Notes: generated from the letters alone by a model not told the origin. Shown: positions 12,548 through 24,061, numbered from the stretch's first letter. The stretch: 64,000 nucleotides of DNA from Hordeum vulgare subsp. vulgare (GCF_904849725.1 NC_058523.1:204875689-204939688), one strand, 5' to 3'. Numbers and translations are program-made.

Positions 12548-13399
12548 TCACATAGGAATAATAATTATAACATGCAAAAGAGCACCATGAATCTCATGAA
12601 AAGCACATTTAATTCTAACCCACTTCCTATGCATAGGGAGTTTGTGAACAAACAATTTATTTGAGCAAGAATCAACTAGCATAGGAAGGCAAAACAACCA
12701 TAACTTCAAAAATTTGAACACATAGAGAGGAAACTTGATATTATTGCAACTCCTACAAGCATATGTTCCTCCCTCATAATAATTTTCAGTAGCATCACGA
12801 AGGAATTTCACAATATAACCAGAAAATAAAGCATTCTTTTCATGATCTACAAGCATAGAAAATTTATCACTCTCCACATAAGCAAACTTCTTCTCATTCA
12901 TAATAGTGGGAGCAAACTCAACAAAATAACTATCATGAGGTACTTGATAGACATAACCACTTTGAGTATTAAAATCATGATAACAAGTTTCATGGTTACT
13001 ATCACTCTTTATAGCATACATGTCATCGCAATAATCATCATACATAGGAGGCATGCTATCATCATAATAGTTTTGCTCATCAAAACATGGGCGACTAAAA
13101 ATATCATATTCATCAAGCATAGCATCCCCAAGCTTGTGGCTTTTCATATCATTAGCATCATGAATATTAAGAGAATTCATAGAAACAATATTGCTATCAT
13201 GCTCATCACTCAAAGATTTAGTGCCAAACATTTTAATAACTACTTCTTCTAACACTTGAGCACAAATTTCCTTTCCATCATTTTCACGAAAGATATTAAA
13301 AGGATGAAGCATACGAGGCAACCTCAATTCCATTTTTTTGTAGTTTTCAATTATAAAACCAAATGAGTGAAAACAAGAAACTAAAAGATTTAATTTCAA
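12548..13399 (-). CDS. Conserved ORF of the Sabrina-like element, function unknown (283 aa)
   Basis: One uninterrupted reading frame beginning 30 bp inside the PBS, where gag would be expected. The protein is acidic in the middle, rich in Asp, Tyr and His (runs such as EQNYYDDSMPPMYDDYCDDM), with several Cys and His (CYHDF, CRSCNN). The C-terminal third is basic and hydrophobic (FKFLKLWLFCLPML). No gag fold, zinc knuckle, protease or polymerase motif is visible. From memory, related ORFs recur in Sabrina-type elements of Triticeae genomes; no role is known. It stands out because most other element genes in the window are broken. Confidence is high that the frame is real and low that it makes a working protein. 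Confidence 0.6.
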   Translation of the reverse strand: MKLNLLVSCFHSFGFIIENYKKMELRLPRMLHPFNIFRENDGKEICAQVLEEVVIKMFGTKSLSDEHDSNIVSMNSLNIHDANDMKSHKLGDAMLDEYDIFSRPCFDEQNYYDDSMPPMYDDYCDDMYAIKSDSNHETCYHDFNTQSGYVYQVPHDSYFVEFAPTIMNEKKFAYVESDKFSMLVDHEKNALFSGYIVKFLRDATENYYEGGTYACRSCNNIKFPLYVFKFLKLWLFCLPMLVDSCSNKLFVHKLPMHRKWVRIKCAFHEIHGALLHVIIIIPM

Positions 13400-13428
13400 G
13401 ATCTAAAGATATACCTTCAAGCACTCAC

Positions 13429-13447
13429 CTCCCCGGCAACGACGCTA
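13429..13447 (-). promoter_or_regulatory. Primer-binding site of the Sabrina-like element
   Basis: On the minus strand TAGCGTCGTTGCCGGGGAG lies 10 nt after the LTR end. It resembles the tRNA-Asp-type PBS (TGGCGCCGTTGCCGGGGA) used by Athila elements and seen intact in Athila-C. Confidence 0.7.
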
Positions 13448-13457
13448 GAAAAGAGCT

Positions 13458-13767
13458 TGATGTCTACTACACAACCTTGTACTTGTAGACTCGTGTTGGG
13501 CCTCCAAGCGCAAAGTTTTGTAGGACAATAACAAGTTTCCCTCAAGTGGATGACCTAAGGTTTATCAATCCGTGGGAGGCGTAGGATGAAGATAGTCTCT
13601 CTCAAGCAACCCTCCAATCAAATAACAAAGAGTATCTTGTGTCCCCAACACACCCAATACAATGGTAAATTGTATAGGTGCACTAGGTCGGTGAAGAGAT
13701 GGCGATACAACTGTAATATGGATGGTAGATATAGTTTTTTTAATCTGAAAATATGAAAACAGCAAGG
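13458..13767 (-). repeat. 5' LTR of the Sabrina-like element, segment 1
   Basis: Begins TGATGTCTACTACACAACC and aligns with 7689-8000. It is interrupted by the solo LTR after the TSD CAAGG (13763-13767). The sequence resumes at 17253. Confidence 0.8.
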
Positions 13768-16700
13768 TGTAGCGACCCGACTCAAAACGAGTCAAGCCTC
13801 TATGTATCTGTGCCATCCCTGGATTAGTATGCTGGCACACACAGTACATCAATGTATATATCAAAGTGCAATCACATGTAAATAGCGTAAAACTGATATA
13901 TGCCTTAAATATCTCAGCGGAAGCAGTGAAGGGAGTGGAGTCCCAATAAACACCAACGGCAAGTTGAGTGCGGACCGTAACCCTGAATCGTACTCTTACT
14001 CGTCGAAGAAAATATCTGCAACATAAGACGTTGCAGCCGTGTAGGTCAGCATATTGAATATGCCGGCAAGTCACATATGAGAGGGGGTAAAATGTCATCT
14101 ATACTATATGCTTATATGGCAGGTGGGGTTGTAAGTTTTAGCGTAAAGCAAATTTTCTCCTACAACAAGAGGGGCTAAAAGCAAAATATTACTACTCTAT
14201 TGGTTGTTAATGAGATGGTTCCGCCAACCAGTTCTCATACCCAAGTTATCAATATTACCCTCATCAAATATATGTAATGGTGTTGAGAATTCCAGATAAC
14301 TTGAGTTCCTTTGGCTCAAGTTGTCCATGACCGTGGACACGGCTAATCGATTAGGTTTTAGTACTCTGCAGAGTTTTGCACACGTTCCCCACAAGATTTG
14401 ATCGCCTCCATGTATGTCCTCGCACTTCAGGGTGTTTGAAGACCGGATGATCAAAACATGGTCTTTCAACGGGTCCCTCTGAATCCCTGTCGGTGCCCAT
14501 CCATTCCTACTGTTCTTCTACATCTGCTAGCACCGCCTGTCCAGAGTCGCCGCGTTGTCCAACCAAGCAAGAGCCCATAATGACTTGTGGCTGTGCAGGT
14601 AAGCCTTGGGTCTTGAAAATATCCGTCCGTCTCTTTGATCCTGCGTGAAGCTTTCCGCAAGATGTCATGGCCGTCTCCAGCATCCCGGGTCATCCACTGG
14701 TTTCTCCAGGGAGCCGATCAACCGTCCTTCACCCAGAGTTGCATTGCATCACGAGGTCTTGAAAAGTCTTGACTTAACCGGTCTTGGTTATTAAATTATT
14801 CTCGCATCACTCATGATAAACTCTCAACCAGAATCCCGTCTACTCAAGCATAGTAATATGAAATTTGTCGTCCCGGGCCAAGTAACGGGGTTGTTGGGTG
14901 CCTACCACATGATACTACAATATGTAACCATAATTTCCAAGTACCTACTCAGCATGCAATTGGGCATAGGATGGTAGAACTACGATGCATAAAACATAGG
15001 TGATACATGATCAAATGACTTGCCTGGTGATGTTGACGAAGAAGAATTTTCGTTCTCGGGAAATACGTGATAGAACTATTCGTCACTCTCCGATGAAATC
15101 TATATAATAAAACATAGTATTCACATAAGCAATCACACTAGCAATCATTCTAGCAATCAATTAACAAACAGCAATAAAAGTTGATGCAATCAAAAATCAA
15201 TAAGAGAGAGCGGATAAAATCCAAAGGAAACTTCAAAGAAGCTAGGAAGCCTTCTACTACATCAAACACTATATAGTTTTTGTTCTAACTGAAAATGAAA
15301 CACTAAAAATAGAAAAAATAACAGAAAACAAAATATAAAATAACTAAGATAACAGAAGTAAAATTTACAAAACAATATTATTTTATAAGTATTTTCAAAA
15401 TAGGAAATCAAACTAGCAATGCGATCAATTCGCAAGTTAGTATAGAACTAGAATTGATTCCATGCAAACAAATAAGAATAAATAAAATAAAATTTGTTGT
15501 TGTTGAAAAGTTACTGGTAAATATCAAAAACAAAATATAACTTGTCACAATTAAAAAAAACAAATTAAGAACAATTGGTACAAAAGAAATAGCAAGAAAA
15601 CAAAAAAGGCTAAAACAGAATCTGTTTTTCTTAAAACCCTAAGTAAAAATATTTAAAAAAAATGAAACTTAAACTACTGAAAGATATGATCTATAGGAAA
15701 CAGTAGAAAAAAGAATTAATTTAAAAGCTATTTTTACATTCCCGGTATAAGCAAAACAAGCTTTAAATCAAATCTGATCTAATTCAAATTTTATAAATCC
15801 AAACATAGACAAATTATATATCTACAAAAACTAAATAGAATTTTTGATCCAATGCAAAAAGAATCACCTAATTTGGAGTTATAGACTAACATATATGAAT
15901 TTTCTAAGATTGCAATTTTCTGAAAAAACTGCAATACGGGATTTCGTCAATCTCACCATGGGTGACACAGAGGAAGAACTCCGGCGAGGTGGGGAGGTTG
16001 CCGGCGGGGGTGGGGGTGCGATGGAGAAGGGTGGCGGCGAGTCTCCTCCGTCGAACGGCATCGTCGGCGAAGCGAAGGGGAGTCGGGGCGGTCGGGGAAG
16101 CGCCCGGGGAGTTCCTATCCGGCCGAACTCCAGCGAGGCGAGGGGAGTGGCGAGGAGCGGCGAAAGCTTGGGCTAGGAGCAAAAATGAGTTGCGGTGGAT
16201 GAGGGGGTGCTTGTGGAGGCGTCGGTTGGGGCGGGGAGGCGAGTGGTGACGCGGGGGTGGCGAGGTGTTCTCCTACTGGAGGTTGGGCTCCAGCGAGGTG
16301 CGAGGGAGGGCGAGGTGGCTCTGGCGTGGGAGGAGGGGTCGAGGGGGGGGGGGCGTGGGTGGCGACTTATATAGGGGGGTAGGGGGAAAGGAAGGGGAGG
16401 GGAAAATCGGGAGGGATCCCGTGGATCAGGGGGATGGCAGGAGGTGCGCCATGGAGGGGTTGCTCGCTGGGAAGGAAAGAGTCATGTGGGGAAGAAAAGG
16501 AAAGGGGAAAGAGAAAGAAGGAAAGAAAAAGAATGGAAAGAAAAGAAAGAGAAAAAAAAATAAAGCAAGGAAGAGGGGTGCGCTGGTGGAGAGTGTGTTC
16601 GTGACGGTTAGGGAATTCTCTCCGAGCGATCTGGGGAGGATTTGGCCCCCAATTTGTTTGTTTTTTTTGTTTTTTTAAATAGCAAGGGAAAAAGAATAAA

Positions 16701-17247
16701 AGGAAACAGAATAAAAAGACTTATATGGGGTATTATATACCAAAATTTTCAGAAAAAATATTTCCTAATTGATTATCATTTTTCCAAAACCAAAATAAAA
16801 ACTTTTAAAAAATGTTTTTTCAGAAAAATCCCTAAGGCTTTATTTTCTTTTGGCAAAATACTTTCTCCATAAAACTTGGGTCTTCTTGGCTCAAAATTTT
16901 CAGAAATGCCTCACATTTTGGAGGGTCATTTTCCTCCGCTCTTTCTTGCATGCAAGAATTTTGTCAGGGCATTTTCTCGTGGAAGAAAAATATAGAAGAG
17001 CAAAAGGAATTTTTTTGAAAGAATTCAAATGCAAACTCCATTCAAATTTTTTTATAGTTGAAGAAGTCATGTCATGTTCTCTCATTGCTTTTGAATTTGA
17101 ATTTACCGGAGAAGGGGAAAGTCATTTTATTCCCTCTCACTCAAAAGTTTTTGAAAAGTTTCAAATTTCACTCAAGTTTCAATCAGTCAAGCAAACAAAC
17201 AAACAATATAATAATTATATTAATATTCCAAAATTTGGGATGTTACA
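13768..17247 (-). mobile_element. Solo LTR of a Tekay-type chromovirus (3480 bp)
   Basis: Flanked by the perfect 5-bp TSD CAAGG (13763-13767 and 17248-17252). In minus-strand sense it begins TGTAACATCCCAAATTTTGG and ends GAGTCGGGTCGCTACA, a typical Tekay-type LTR pair of ends. A strong TATA box, CCTATATAAG, lies at 16375-16366 on the minus strand and is followed by a G/C-rich leader (16350-15960). No PBS, gag or pol is inside, so the element has collapsed by LTR-LTR recombination. ORFs at 15844-16678 and 14197-14693 are LTR sequence. An A-rich stretch occupies about 15100-15900. Confidence 0.8.
16366..16375 (-). promoter_or_regulatory. TATA box of the solo LTR
   Basis: CCTATATAAG on the minus strand, just upstream of a G/C-rich leader. 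It sets the orientation of the LTR. Confidence 0.6.
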
Positions 17248-17252
17248 CAAGG

Positions 17253-17581
17253 TAACTAATGACAAAAGTTAGCACAAACGGTATTGCAATGACTAGAAAC
17301 AAGGCCTATGGTTCATACTTTTACTAGTGCAAGATCTCTCAACAATACTAACATAGTTGAATCATATGTTAATACCTCTCATGCGAAGAAGAGTTCACTC
17401 CGAAGTCACACATAGCGGAGAACTTACGAAGAAATCATTGTAGCATATGAAACCAGCTCAAAGTTATTTTTTCCGATCAATCTTATGCGCTATCCCTATA
17501 AGTGTCACGGATAGACCTAGAGTTCGTACTCAAATAACACCTTAAGACACACATCAACCAAAACCCCAGTGTCACCTAGAT
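17253..17581 (-). repeat. 5' LTR of the Sabrina-like element, segment 2
   Basis: Resumes the LTR sequence after the solo LTR: TAACTAATGACAAAAG matches TAACTAATGATAAAAG in the 3' copy. It is cut by the Tekay-type LTR at 17582, with candidate TSD TAGAT (17577-17581). The same sequence continues uninterrupted in the other LTR copy near 8320, which places the insertion point. Confidence 0.8.
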
Positions 17582-19654
17582 TGTCACAACTCTAGTTCTT
17601 CTTTTCTTGCCAAGCATTCATGCATGCATATTTTAATTCTTTTAAAATTGAAATGGGGAAGTGATCAAGCCCAGGAACCAAAATTTTGTGCAATATGCAA
17701 TATAAAAGATTTCTTCAATAAATCCAGGAAAATGTCCCTGGTTTCCCAATAAATTATTGGCATGATATAGAAATGTCAACCAATATTTTAGGATCAAAGA
17801 ATTATTTATTTTGGACCTTTGACTAAATCTAACAATTGTTTGCAATGGAGTTATATTTGATATATATAAATATAGTTTCATAAACTCTAAAAATAATTGT
17901 GTGGCATTAGATAATTATATTATGTCACATAAAAATATTTTAGGGTTTTATAAAAAATGATTTGAATTAATTTCAAATCAAAACAAATGCCTGATAAAAA
18001 AAGAAACAATATAAAAAAAGGAAGAAGAGCCACCGGAGCTTACGTGGTGCCAGGGGCAGGCCTAGCCCACCACGAGCCCCGGTGTCGTCTTCCTCCTCCA
18101 GCCAATAGGCACACGAGAAAACGAGCACAACAGCCAGCCTCGCCACCTCCTGCTTGCCGTGGCGCGTTCCCTTGCCTCCCCGTGCGAGCGCGTCGCCTCT
18201 TCCCCCCTGTGCCTCTCTCTTGCTCCCCGATCTCATTTCTCCCTCTCCCTCTCGCTCTTTTCCCCTCCTGGATCTCTCTCACAGGAACTGAGCCACCGTC
18301 GATCCGCCGGCCACAGGTCGCCTCTGACCCCGCCGTCAGCACCAGGAGCTTTGCCGTGAGCCCCTCGTTCCATTCCCCCTCTCCTCGTCGACCTCCCCTC
18401 CTCTATCCTCTTCCTGCCGCCGGACCCCTGAGCTCTTGCCGCCGGCAATGGCCGCCGCGGCCAGGGCTTCTCCCTCGCCTGTCTGGGCGCGCCGGTGTGC
18501 TCCTGGGGCCCATAGGTGTCGCCCCGGCCCCAAGCTCCTTCTCCTGCAGCTCCTGGCGACGAGCCCGAGCTGGCCGAGCCCCGGCCGCCGCCCCGTCGTT
18601 GCTGCCACCGTCTCCGGCGACGCCCATGCCCCCAGTTCAGCCAGAACGGATGCGGGCGAGCTAGGGATACACCTTGGTGCCCCTGGCTGCCGTTTTCATG
18701 GCCGGCGGCATGGACACCGCCGCGTCCAGGCATCACCGGCAACGAACGCTGTCGTGTGAGCCACTGGCCGGTGGGCTCCGCCGGTCAGTGTGCTTAATTA
18801 GCCTAATCACCAATTAGTTAACCGAGAGACGCTGACATGTGGGCCCCATCTAATTAACTAGGAAGATTAATCTAAAACAAATATGTTAAGACTTGAGCCA
18901 ATGACATGTGGGGCCCAGCCGCCAGGTTTGACCTGGGCTGACGCCTTTGACCTGCTGACGTCATCATAACATCATCATGACGCAATAACTCCTTTTCTGA
19001 TTTAATTCAATTCCAGACTAATAGCAAAACTTTGAAAATTCATAGAAAATAAATATAACTCGGATGAAAATAATTTATATATGAAAAAGTATCAGAAATA
19101 TCAAAGGAATCCAATGGTACCATTTTCATGCATGTTTGAACAATTTAAACCTGCTGAATAGGACAATTACACAATGGGTATATAAATGCTTATATTTTGA
19201 GTTTAGAATTGATCCATATTGATCAAATAAACCCCAATTAACTTGTGATCACTTACATTAGATAAAACCAGCATCATGTTAACATGCCATGCTCATGCAT
19301 CATTGTGAAGTATTTGTTGTGCTAAATTGATCTCTTTTGATTTTGTTGATAGACCTTCCGAGATGTAGTTATCACCGACGTCAAAGAACCGATGAGTTCT
19401 TCTGATCAACAGGCAAGCAAAAACCCGTTGAACATTCCGATAAAATCCCATGTTCTCACCGCTGCTCTCAATTATTGCATAAGGACACATCGCTTAAAAT
19501 GCTATTGCTTTGGTAGTTGAAGCCATTTCTTTTCATGGCCTAACCTTGTCACAGTAAATATCTAAACCTAGCAACCTAGCATACCTGGTAGTTTCTTGTG
19601 CCGTGATGTGCTGTACCCTGCTATGGTTGCTATGCTTAGAGTTGTGTCGGGCCT
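17582..19654 (+). repeat. Tekay-type 5' LTR, segment 1
   Basis: Starts TGTCACAACTCTAG. Contains a possible TATA box (ATATAAAAAAAGG, 18009-18021) followed by a C-rich leader at 18020-18790 that gives long spurious ORFs on both strands. The last five bases (GGCCT, 19650-19654) are the left TSD copy of Athila-A. No protein domain was recognised. Confidence 0.75.
19650..19654. repeat. Left TSD of Athila-A
   Basis: GGCCT, repeated exactly at 43305-43309 on the other side of Athila-A. The match over 23.6 kb shows that both LTRs belong to one insertion despite the large nested cargo. Confidence 0.9.
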
Positions 19655-21143
19655 TGATGACCCAAAATTATAGGGGGTCAATCGTAGTCCTTTCGATAAG
19701 TAAGAGTGTCGAACCCAATGAGGAGGAGAAGGCTCTGATAAACGGTTTTCAACAAGGTAATAACTGCAAGCACTGAAAGTAGCGGTAACAAGTGATGGTG
19801 TAGTGAGGTGAATCGTAGCAAGCGAAAAGTAACAAGTAACAAGTGTAGCAGCGGTGCAGCAAGTGGCCCAATCCCTTTTGTAGCGAGGGAAAATCCTGAA
19901 CAAAGTCTTATAAGAGGAAACTCGCTCCCGAGGACACACGAGAATTTCTGTCATACTAGTTTCATCATGTTCATATGATTCGCGTTTGTTACTTTGATAG
20001 TTTGATATGTGGGTGGTCCGGCGATTGGGTACTGCGCTTACTTGGACAAGCATCCCACTTATGATTAACCCCTCTCGCAAGCATCCGCAACTACGAAAGA
20101 AGAATTAAGAAAACGTCTAACCATAGCATTAAACTAGTGGATCCAAATCAGCCCCTTACGAAGCAACGCATAGAGTGGGGTTTAAGCTTCTGTCACTCCA
20201 GCAACCCATCATCTACTTACTACTCCCCAATGCCTTCCTCTAGGCCCAAATATGGTGAAGTGTTATGTAGTCGACGTTCACATAACACCACTAGAGGAAA
20301 AGACAACATACAACATATCAAAATACTAAACGAATACCAAACTCACATGACTATTATTAGCATGACTTAGCCCATGTCCTGAGGAACAAAAGTAACTACT
20401 CACAAAGCATAATCATAATCATGATCAGAGGTGTAATGAATAGCATCAAGGATCTGAACATAAACTCTTCCACCAAGTAATCCAACTAGCATCAACTACA
20501 AATAGTAATCAACACTGCTAGCAACCTTACAAGTACCAATCGGAGTCGCGAGACGGAGATTGGTTACAAGAGATGAACTAGGGATGGAAGAGGAGATGGT
20601 GTTGATGAAGATGTTGATGAAGATGCCTCCCCACCGACGAGAGGAGTGTTGGTGATGACGAAGGCGACGATTTCCCCCTCTGGGAGGGAAGTTTCCCCAG
20701 CAGGATCATCCTGCCAGAGCTCTAGATTGGATCTGCTCATGTTCCGCCTCGTGGCGGCGGTGAAACCATGAAAAAGCTCCCGAATGATTTTTTTTGGAAC
20801 GAAACCCTTTATATAGCAAAAGAGGAGGGCTAGTGGGGTAGGCCGCGGCAACCAGGCTTGTGGGCCCCTGGTTGCTCCCCTCTGACACTTCTTTGGCCCA
20901 GTATTTTTTATAAAATCCAAAAAAAATCCACGTTGATTTTCAGGACATTTGGAGTTGCGCAGAATAGAGCACTCATATGTGCTCCTTTTCAAGTCCAGAA
21001 TTCCAGCTGCCGGTATTCTCCCTCTTCAAATAAACCTTGCAAAATAAGAGATAAAAGGCATAAGTAAGGTTCCACAAAGTATAATAATAGTCCAAAAAGC
21101 GATAAATATCAACATGAAAGCATGATGCAAAATGGACGTATCA
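19655..21143 (-). repeat. 3' LTR of Athila-A (1489 bp)
   Basis: In element sense it starts TGATACGTCCATTTTGC (21143) and ends ...TTTTGGGTCATCA (19655). It follows the PPT directly. It keeps a canonical TATA box, GCTATATAAAG (20817-20807, minus strand). The long ORFs in it are LTR sequence and not genes. Confidence 0.85.
20807..20817 (-). promoter_or_regulatory. TATA box in the 3' LTR of Athila-A
   Basis: GCTATATAAAG on the minus strand. The matching site in the 5' LTR (about 42929-42939) reads GCATTATGAAG, so the core has decayed there. Confidence 0.6.
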
Positions 21144-21158
21144 ACTCCCCCAAGCTTA
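21144..21158 (-). promoter_or_regulatory. Polypurine tract of Athila-A
   Basis: AAGCTTGGGGGAGTT on the minus strand, adjoining the LTR start TGATACG. Nearly the same tract precedes the 3' LTR of Athila-C (57072-57086). Confidence 0.85.
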
Positions 21159-21915
21159 GACCTCGCTTGTCCTCAAGCGAAAACCAAGACCCAAAACATG
21201 TCCACATGTTTAGGGATGAAGGTGTCGATAAAAGAAAATACGGACACGAGGGCATCATGATCACACATAGAATAACAATACATCATAGAGATTCTTATGG
21301 GAAAGTAACAATTCCTTCAGAAAGCCAAGTATGAAACAAAAACCTTACCAAGAAGTAGTCAACAACAGTCCATAGTCATTGAAGCAATTGCAATTTATCA
21401 TATTATCAGAAAGAGTCAAATGAGAGCTTGTAAGGCAAATCCGCATACTCAATCATCTCTTTTGTTTTCGACAATTGTTACGACTCACGTGGTACTCATG
21501 ATATCAAAGTTTCAGTTGGACACAGAGAAAGATAGGGGCTTATAGTTTGCCTCCCAACAGTTTACCTCAAGGGTAAAGTCAACAATAATAAAGCATAAGT
21601 ATTCAGATCCAAGTTGATATATGAATATAGATCTTTCCCAAGCATCTGACGTTCACCAAGAAAAAGGGCTAAATAAGGAATTGGTGAAGATCACCATGAC
21701 TCTTACAAGGGCAAAAAGTAAAGGTACAAGATAGGACCTTCGCAGAGGGAAGCAGAGGTTGTCATGCGCTTTTGAGGTTTGGATGCGTGTCCTCTTAGTG
21801 CGGAGGAATGTCACTTTATATTGCCCCCTGTGATAAAGAACTTTATTATGCAGTCTGTCTCTTTTATCTCTTCCTCATCACAGGTTCGTACAAAGCTTAT
21901 TTTACACACACTAAT
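21159..21915 (-). other. 3' internal remnant of Athila-A
   Basis: Non-coding sequence between the PPT and the CACTA-1 insertion. In element sense it carries TTCGCTTGAGGACAAGCGAG upstream of the PPT, as in Athila-C near 57049. It also has the block GCTTCCCTCTGCGAAGG (near 21739-21755) and GTCATGGTGATCTTCACC (near 21684-21702), both shared with the Sabrina-like element. No ORF of note. Confidence 0.7.
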
Positions 21916-22265
21916 CACTACTAGGAAACAGTTTTTTGCCACCTGCCTAGTCTTTGCCGTCTGCTAGCTGATGGCAAAGAGTGTCTTTGCCGTCAGCTTC
22001 AACAAAGCAGACGGCAAAGCACTGGTTGATGGCATAGAGTGTTCTTTCCATCAGGGACATCTTTGTTGTCAGCTAGCAGACGACAAAGAGTCTCACAGCG
22101 GACGGCAAAGATGTCGATGGGCCCACCTGACCGCGGGGTGGTTAGGTCAAACTGGAGTCCCTTCTTTGCCGTCTGCTAGCGAACGACAAAGAGTCCGAAG
22201 GCAGACGACAAAGAGTCTAGACTCTTTGCCTTTGCCGTCCGCCGGAGACGGCAAAGAGCTAACTC
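21916..22265 (+). repeat. Left terminal and subterminal repeats of CACTA-1
   Basis: CACTA terminus followed by about a dozen direct and inverted copies of TTTGCCGTCTGC / GACGGCAAAG within 350 bp. In En/Spm-type transposons such arrays bind the second element protein and define the transposable end. Confidence 0.85.
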
Positions 22266-22625
22266 CGTTAACGGCTCTTTCCCCCCCACCCCGCCCCTCT
22301 CTCTCTGTAACGGCTCACCCCGCGCGCCCCTCTCTCTCTCCCAATCCCCGACGCCCACCGGCCGCCGCCGCCCCCGTCGCGCTGCAGCCCCTATAGCCCC
22401 GGCCGCCGCCCTTGTTGCCCCCACTGCCGCCCCTATCGCCCCCACCACCATCGTCCCGCCGTTGGCCCACCTCGGCCCCGCTGCCGCTACCCCACCACCG
22501 TCGCGCCGCCGCCCCTGGCGCCCCCGGTGTCGCCCCGCCACCCCCAACAGCCCCGGCCCCGCCACAGCCGCCCCTCCTGGTGAGCCCCCACACCCCACCC
22601 CGCACCCGCATTATTTTTGTTAATT
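22266..22625 (+). other. G/C-rich leader of CACTA-1
   Basis: Very C-rich segment with short repeats such as GCCGCCCCTATCGCCCCC, ending at CCGCATTATTTTTG. It lies between the subterminal repeats and a possible first intron, so it could be a 5' untranslated exon. Long spurious ORFs occur on both strands; none shows a recognisable domain. Confidence 0.4.
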
Positions 22626-22699
22626 AGTAGGTAGTTTTGTGGTAGATTTTGTTTTGTTAATTATTGGTAGCTTGCTAAATTAGTTAGGTTAGTTAGTTA

Positions 22700-23540
22700 G
22701 CTTGGTTAGTTAGGTGGAGGAGGAGAAGAGGAGAAGGGGAGGAGGAGGAGGACGAGAAGAGGAGAAGAAGAAGAGGAGTAGGAGGAGGAGGAGGAGAAGA
22801 AGAAAAGAAGAAGAAGAAAAAGAAGAAGAAGAGGAGAAGAAAAAAATAAGAAGGAGAAGAAGAAGAAGAAGAAGAGAAGAAAAAAATAAGAAGGAGAAGA
22901 AGTAAAGAACAAGAGAAGCAGAGAATAAGAAAAAAAATAAGGAGAAGAAGAGAAAAAAGAAGAAGAAGTTGATTTTTTATTGTTTGGTATTTAGTGGTAG
23001 CTAGATTCTTTGTTAGTTACTTAGTGGTAGATTCTGTTTTTGTTATTTTTTTGTTGTTTAGTGCTATCTTGGTTTAGCGATAGGTTTAGTTAGCTTGGTT
23101 AGTTAGGTTAGTTAGTTAGTTAGCTTAATAGAAAGAATAGGAAGAAGAAGAAGAGGAGAAGAGGAGGAGAAGAAGAAGAAGAAGAAGAAGAAGAAGAAGA
23201 AGAGGAGGAGGAGGAGGAGGAGGAGAAGAAAAAAATAAGAAGGAGAAGAAGAAAAGAAGAAGAAAAGAAGAAGAAAATAAGAAGAGAAGAAGAAGAGAAG
23301 AAGAGCAGAAGAATACCTTCTCCTCCTCCTCCTTCTCCTTCTTCTTGATTTCTTCTTCTTCTTCTCCTCCTCCTCTTTCTTCTCCTCTATCTTATTCTCC
23401 TTACCTTATTTTCCCCAATAATGAGATAATTAGCCCATTTAGCTACAAATGGCATAAAAACCTTGGTTAGGTCATGAATATTATATTCTTAACTTGTTTT
23501 CCTCTAAAATGACATAATTAGAATATTTGTGTTGATCAGG
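22700..23540 (+). repeat. GA-rich / CT-rich block of CACTA-1, related to the intronic array at 35180-37440
   Basis: A long GAAGAAGAGGAG-type purine tract (22712-22970 and 23130-23310), then a CTCCTTCTTC tract (23318-23390), then AATAATGAGATAATTAGCCC, CATGAATATTATATTCTTA and TTTTCCTCTAAAATGACATA (to 23520). The last three blocks match the unit of the later array. A likely splice acceptor, TTGATCAG, ends it at 23540. Lys/Glu/Arg-rich or Ser-rich ORFs here are low-complexity artefacts. Confidence 0.65.
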
Positions 23541-23845
23541 TGGATTCACATGTGATAGTTGTCTCGTCGCTGTTAGGTCTGCTGTGCGAAGACCTCCCCG
23601 TGCATTGTACGAGCTCTGCTCCTGCATTCGTGGGTCAGTACAAATTTCATCTCCTCCCCGCCCCTTCATTTACTGTGGCCCGGTTTCCGGATGAAACTTT
23701 CTAGATTTAGGTAATTAAATTAACTTTTCAGTATGCGTGACCACTATGCGTCTCCCGTTCGAAAGGGAGACATCTATAAATATGCATGTCTTTGCATATT
23801 TATAACCGCCATCCTTTTGAATTGTCCAACATTATCCATGGACAG

Positions 23846-24061
23846 CCCGAGTATGTGTAGATTGAGTTTGTTTTCCCGTATGCTGTGCTCTGGATCCGTT
23901 GCGGAATTTCGTCAGTGCCTCCCTGTTGTTCTCCGGATGCACATCTTCTCTGTTTATTGCGGAGACATGTATTAGGAGAACAACGGGGAGGTGCTGCCGA
24001 AATTTTGCGTTGGATCCGGTGCAGAGCATGGGAAAACGAACCCAATTTAAACATACTCGGG
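23846..24061. repeat. Long imperfect inverted repeat in the CACTA-1 leader
   Basis: Left arm 23846-23936 (begins CCCGAGTATGTGTAG, ends TTGTTCTCCGG) and right arm 23974-24061 (begins AGGAGAACAACGGGGAGG, ends ACATACTCGGG) are reverse complements with mismatches along about 88 nt, separated by a 37-nt loop. It lies upstream of the transposase gene. Confidence 0.8.

Larger units (their letters stand above)
7689..17581 (-). mobile_element. Sabrina-like non-autonomous Athila-lineage element, 5' part cut
   Basis: A minus-strand LTR element: 3' LTR 7689-9255, PPT 9256-9269, internal region to 13447, PBS 13429-13447, and 5' LTR from 13458 onward in pieces. The 5' LTR is interrupted by a solo LTR (13768-17247) and again by the Tekay element at 17582, so its far end is outside the window. 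It inserted into the Tekay-type LTR, with candidate TSD CTCAC at 7684-7688. The termini, PBS and single ORF match what is known of Sabrina/WHAM-type Triticeae elements, which lack gag-pol. The exact family name is by recall, not by search. Confidence 0.75.

Noticed and set aside
15844..16678. Several overlapping ORFs on both strands
   Set aside because: They lie downstream of the TATA box in the solo LTR; this is low-complexity G-rich LTR sequence.
17987..18664. A 225-codon + strand ORF and overlapping minus-strand ORFs in a G/C-rich stretch
   Set aside because: All frames are open because of C/G-rich composition. The position is the leader part of a Tekay-type LTR, and no domain or codon pattern is recognisable.
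19568..20992. ORFs of 170 and 142 codons on the minus strand
   Set aside because: They fall inside the 3' LTR of Athila-A and are duplicated in diverged form in the 5' LTR (41870-42976) with different frames.
22706..22912. Ser/Phe-rich and Lys/Glu/Arg-rich ORFs, also at 35416-36848
   Set aside because: Products of purine/pyrimidine microsatellite tracts. The minus-strand versions are mirror images of the same repeat.
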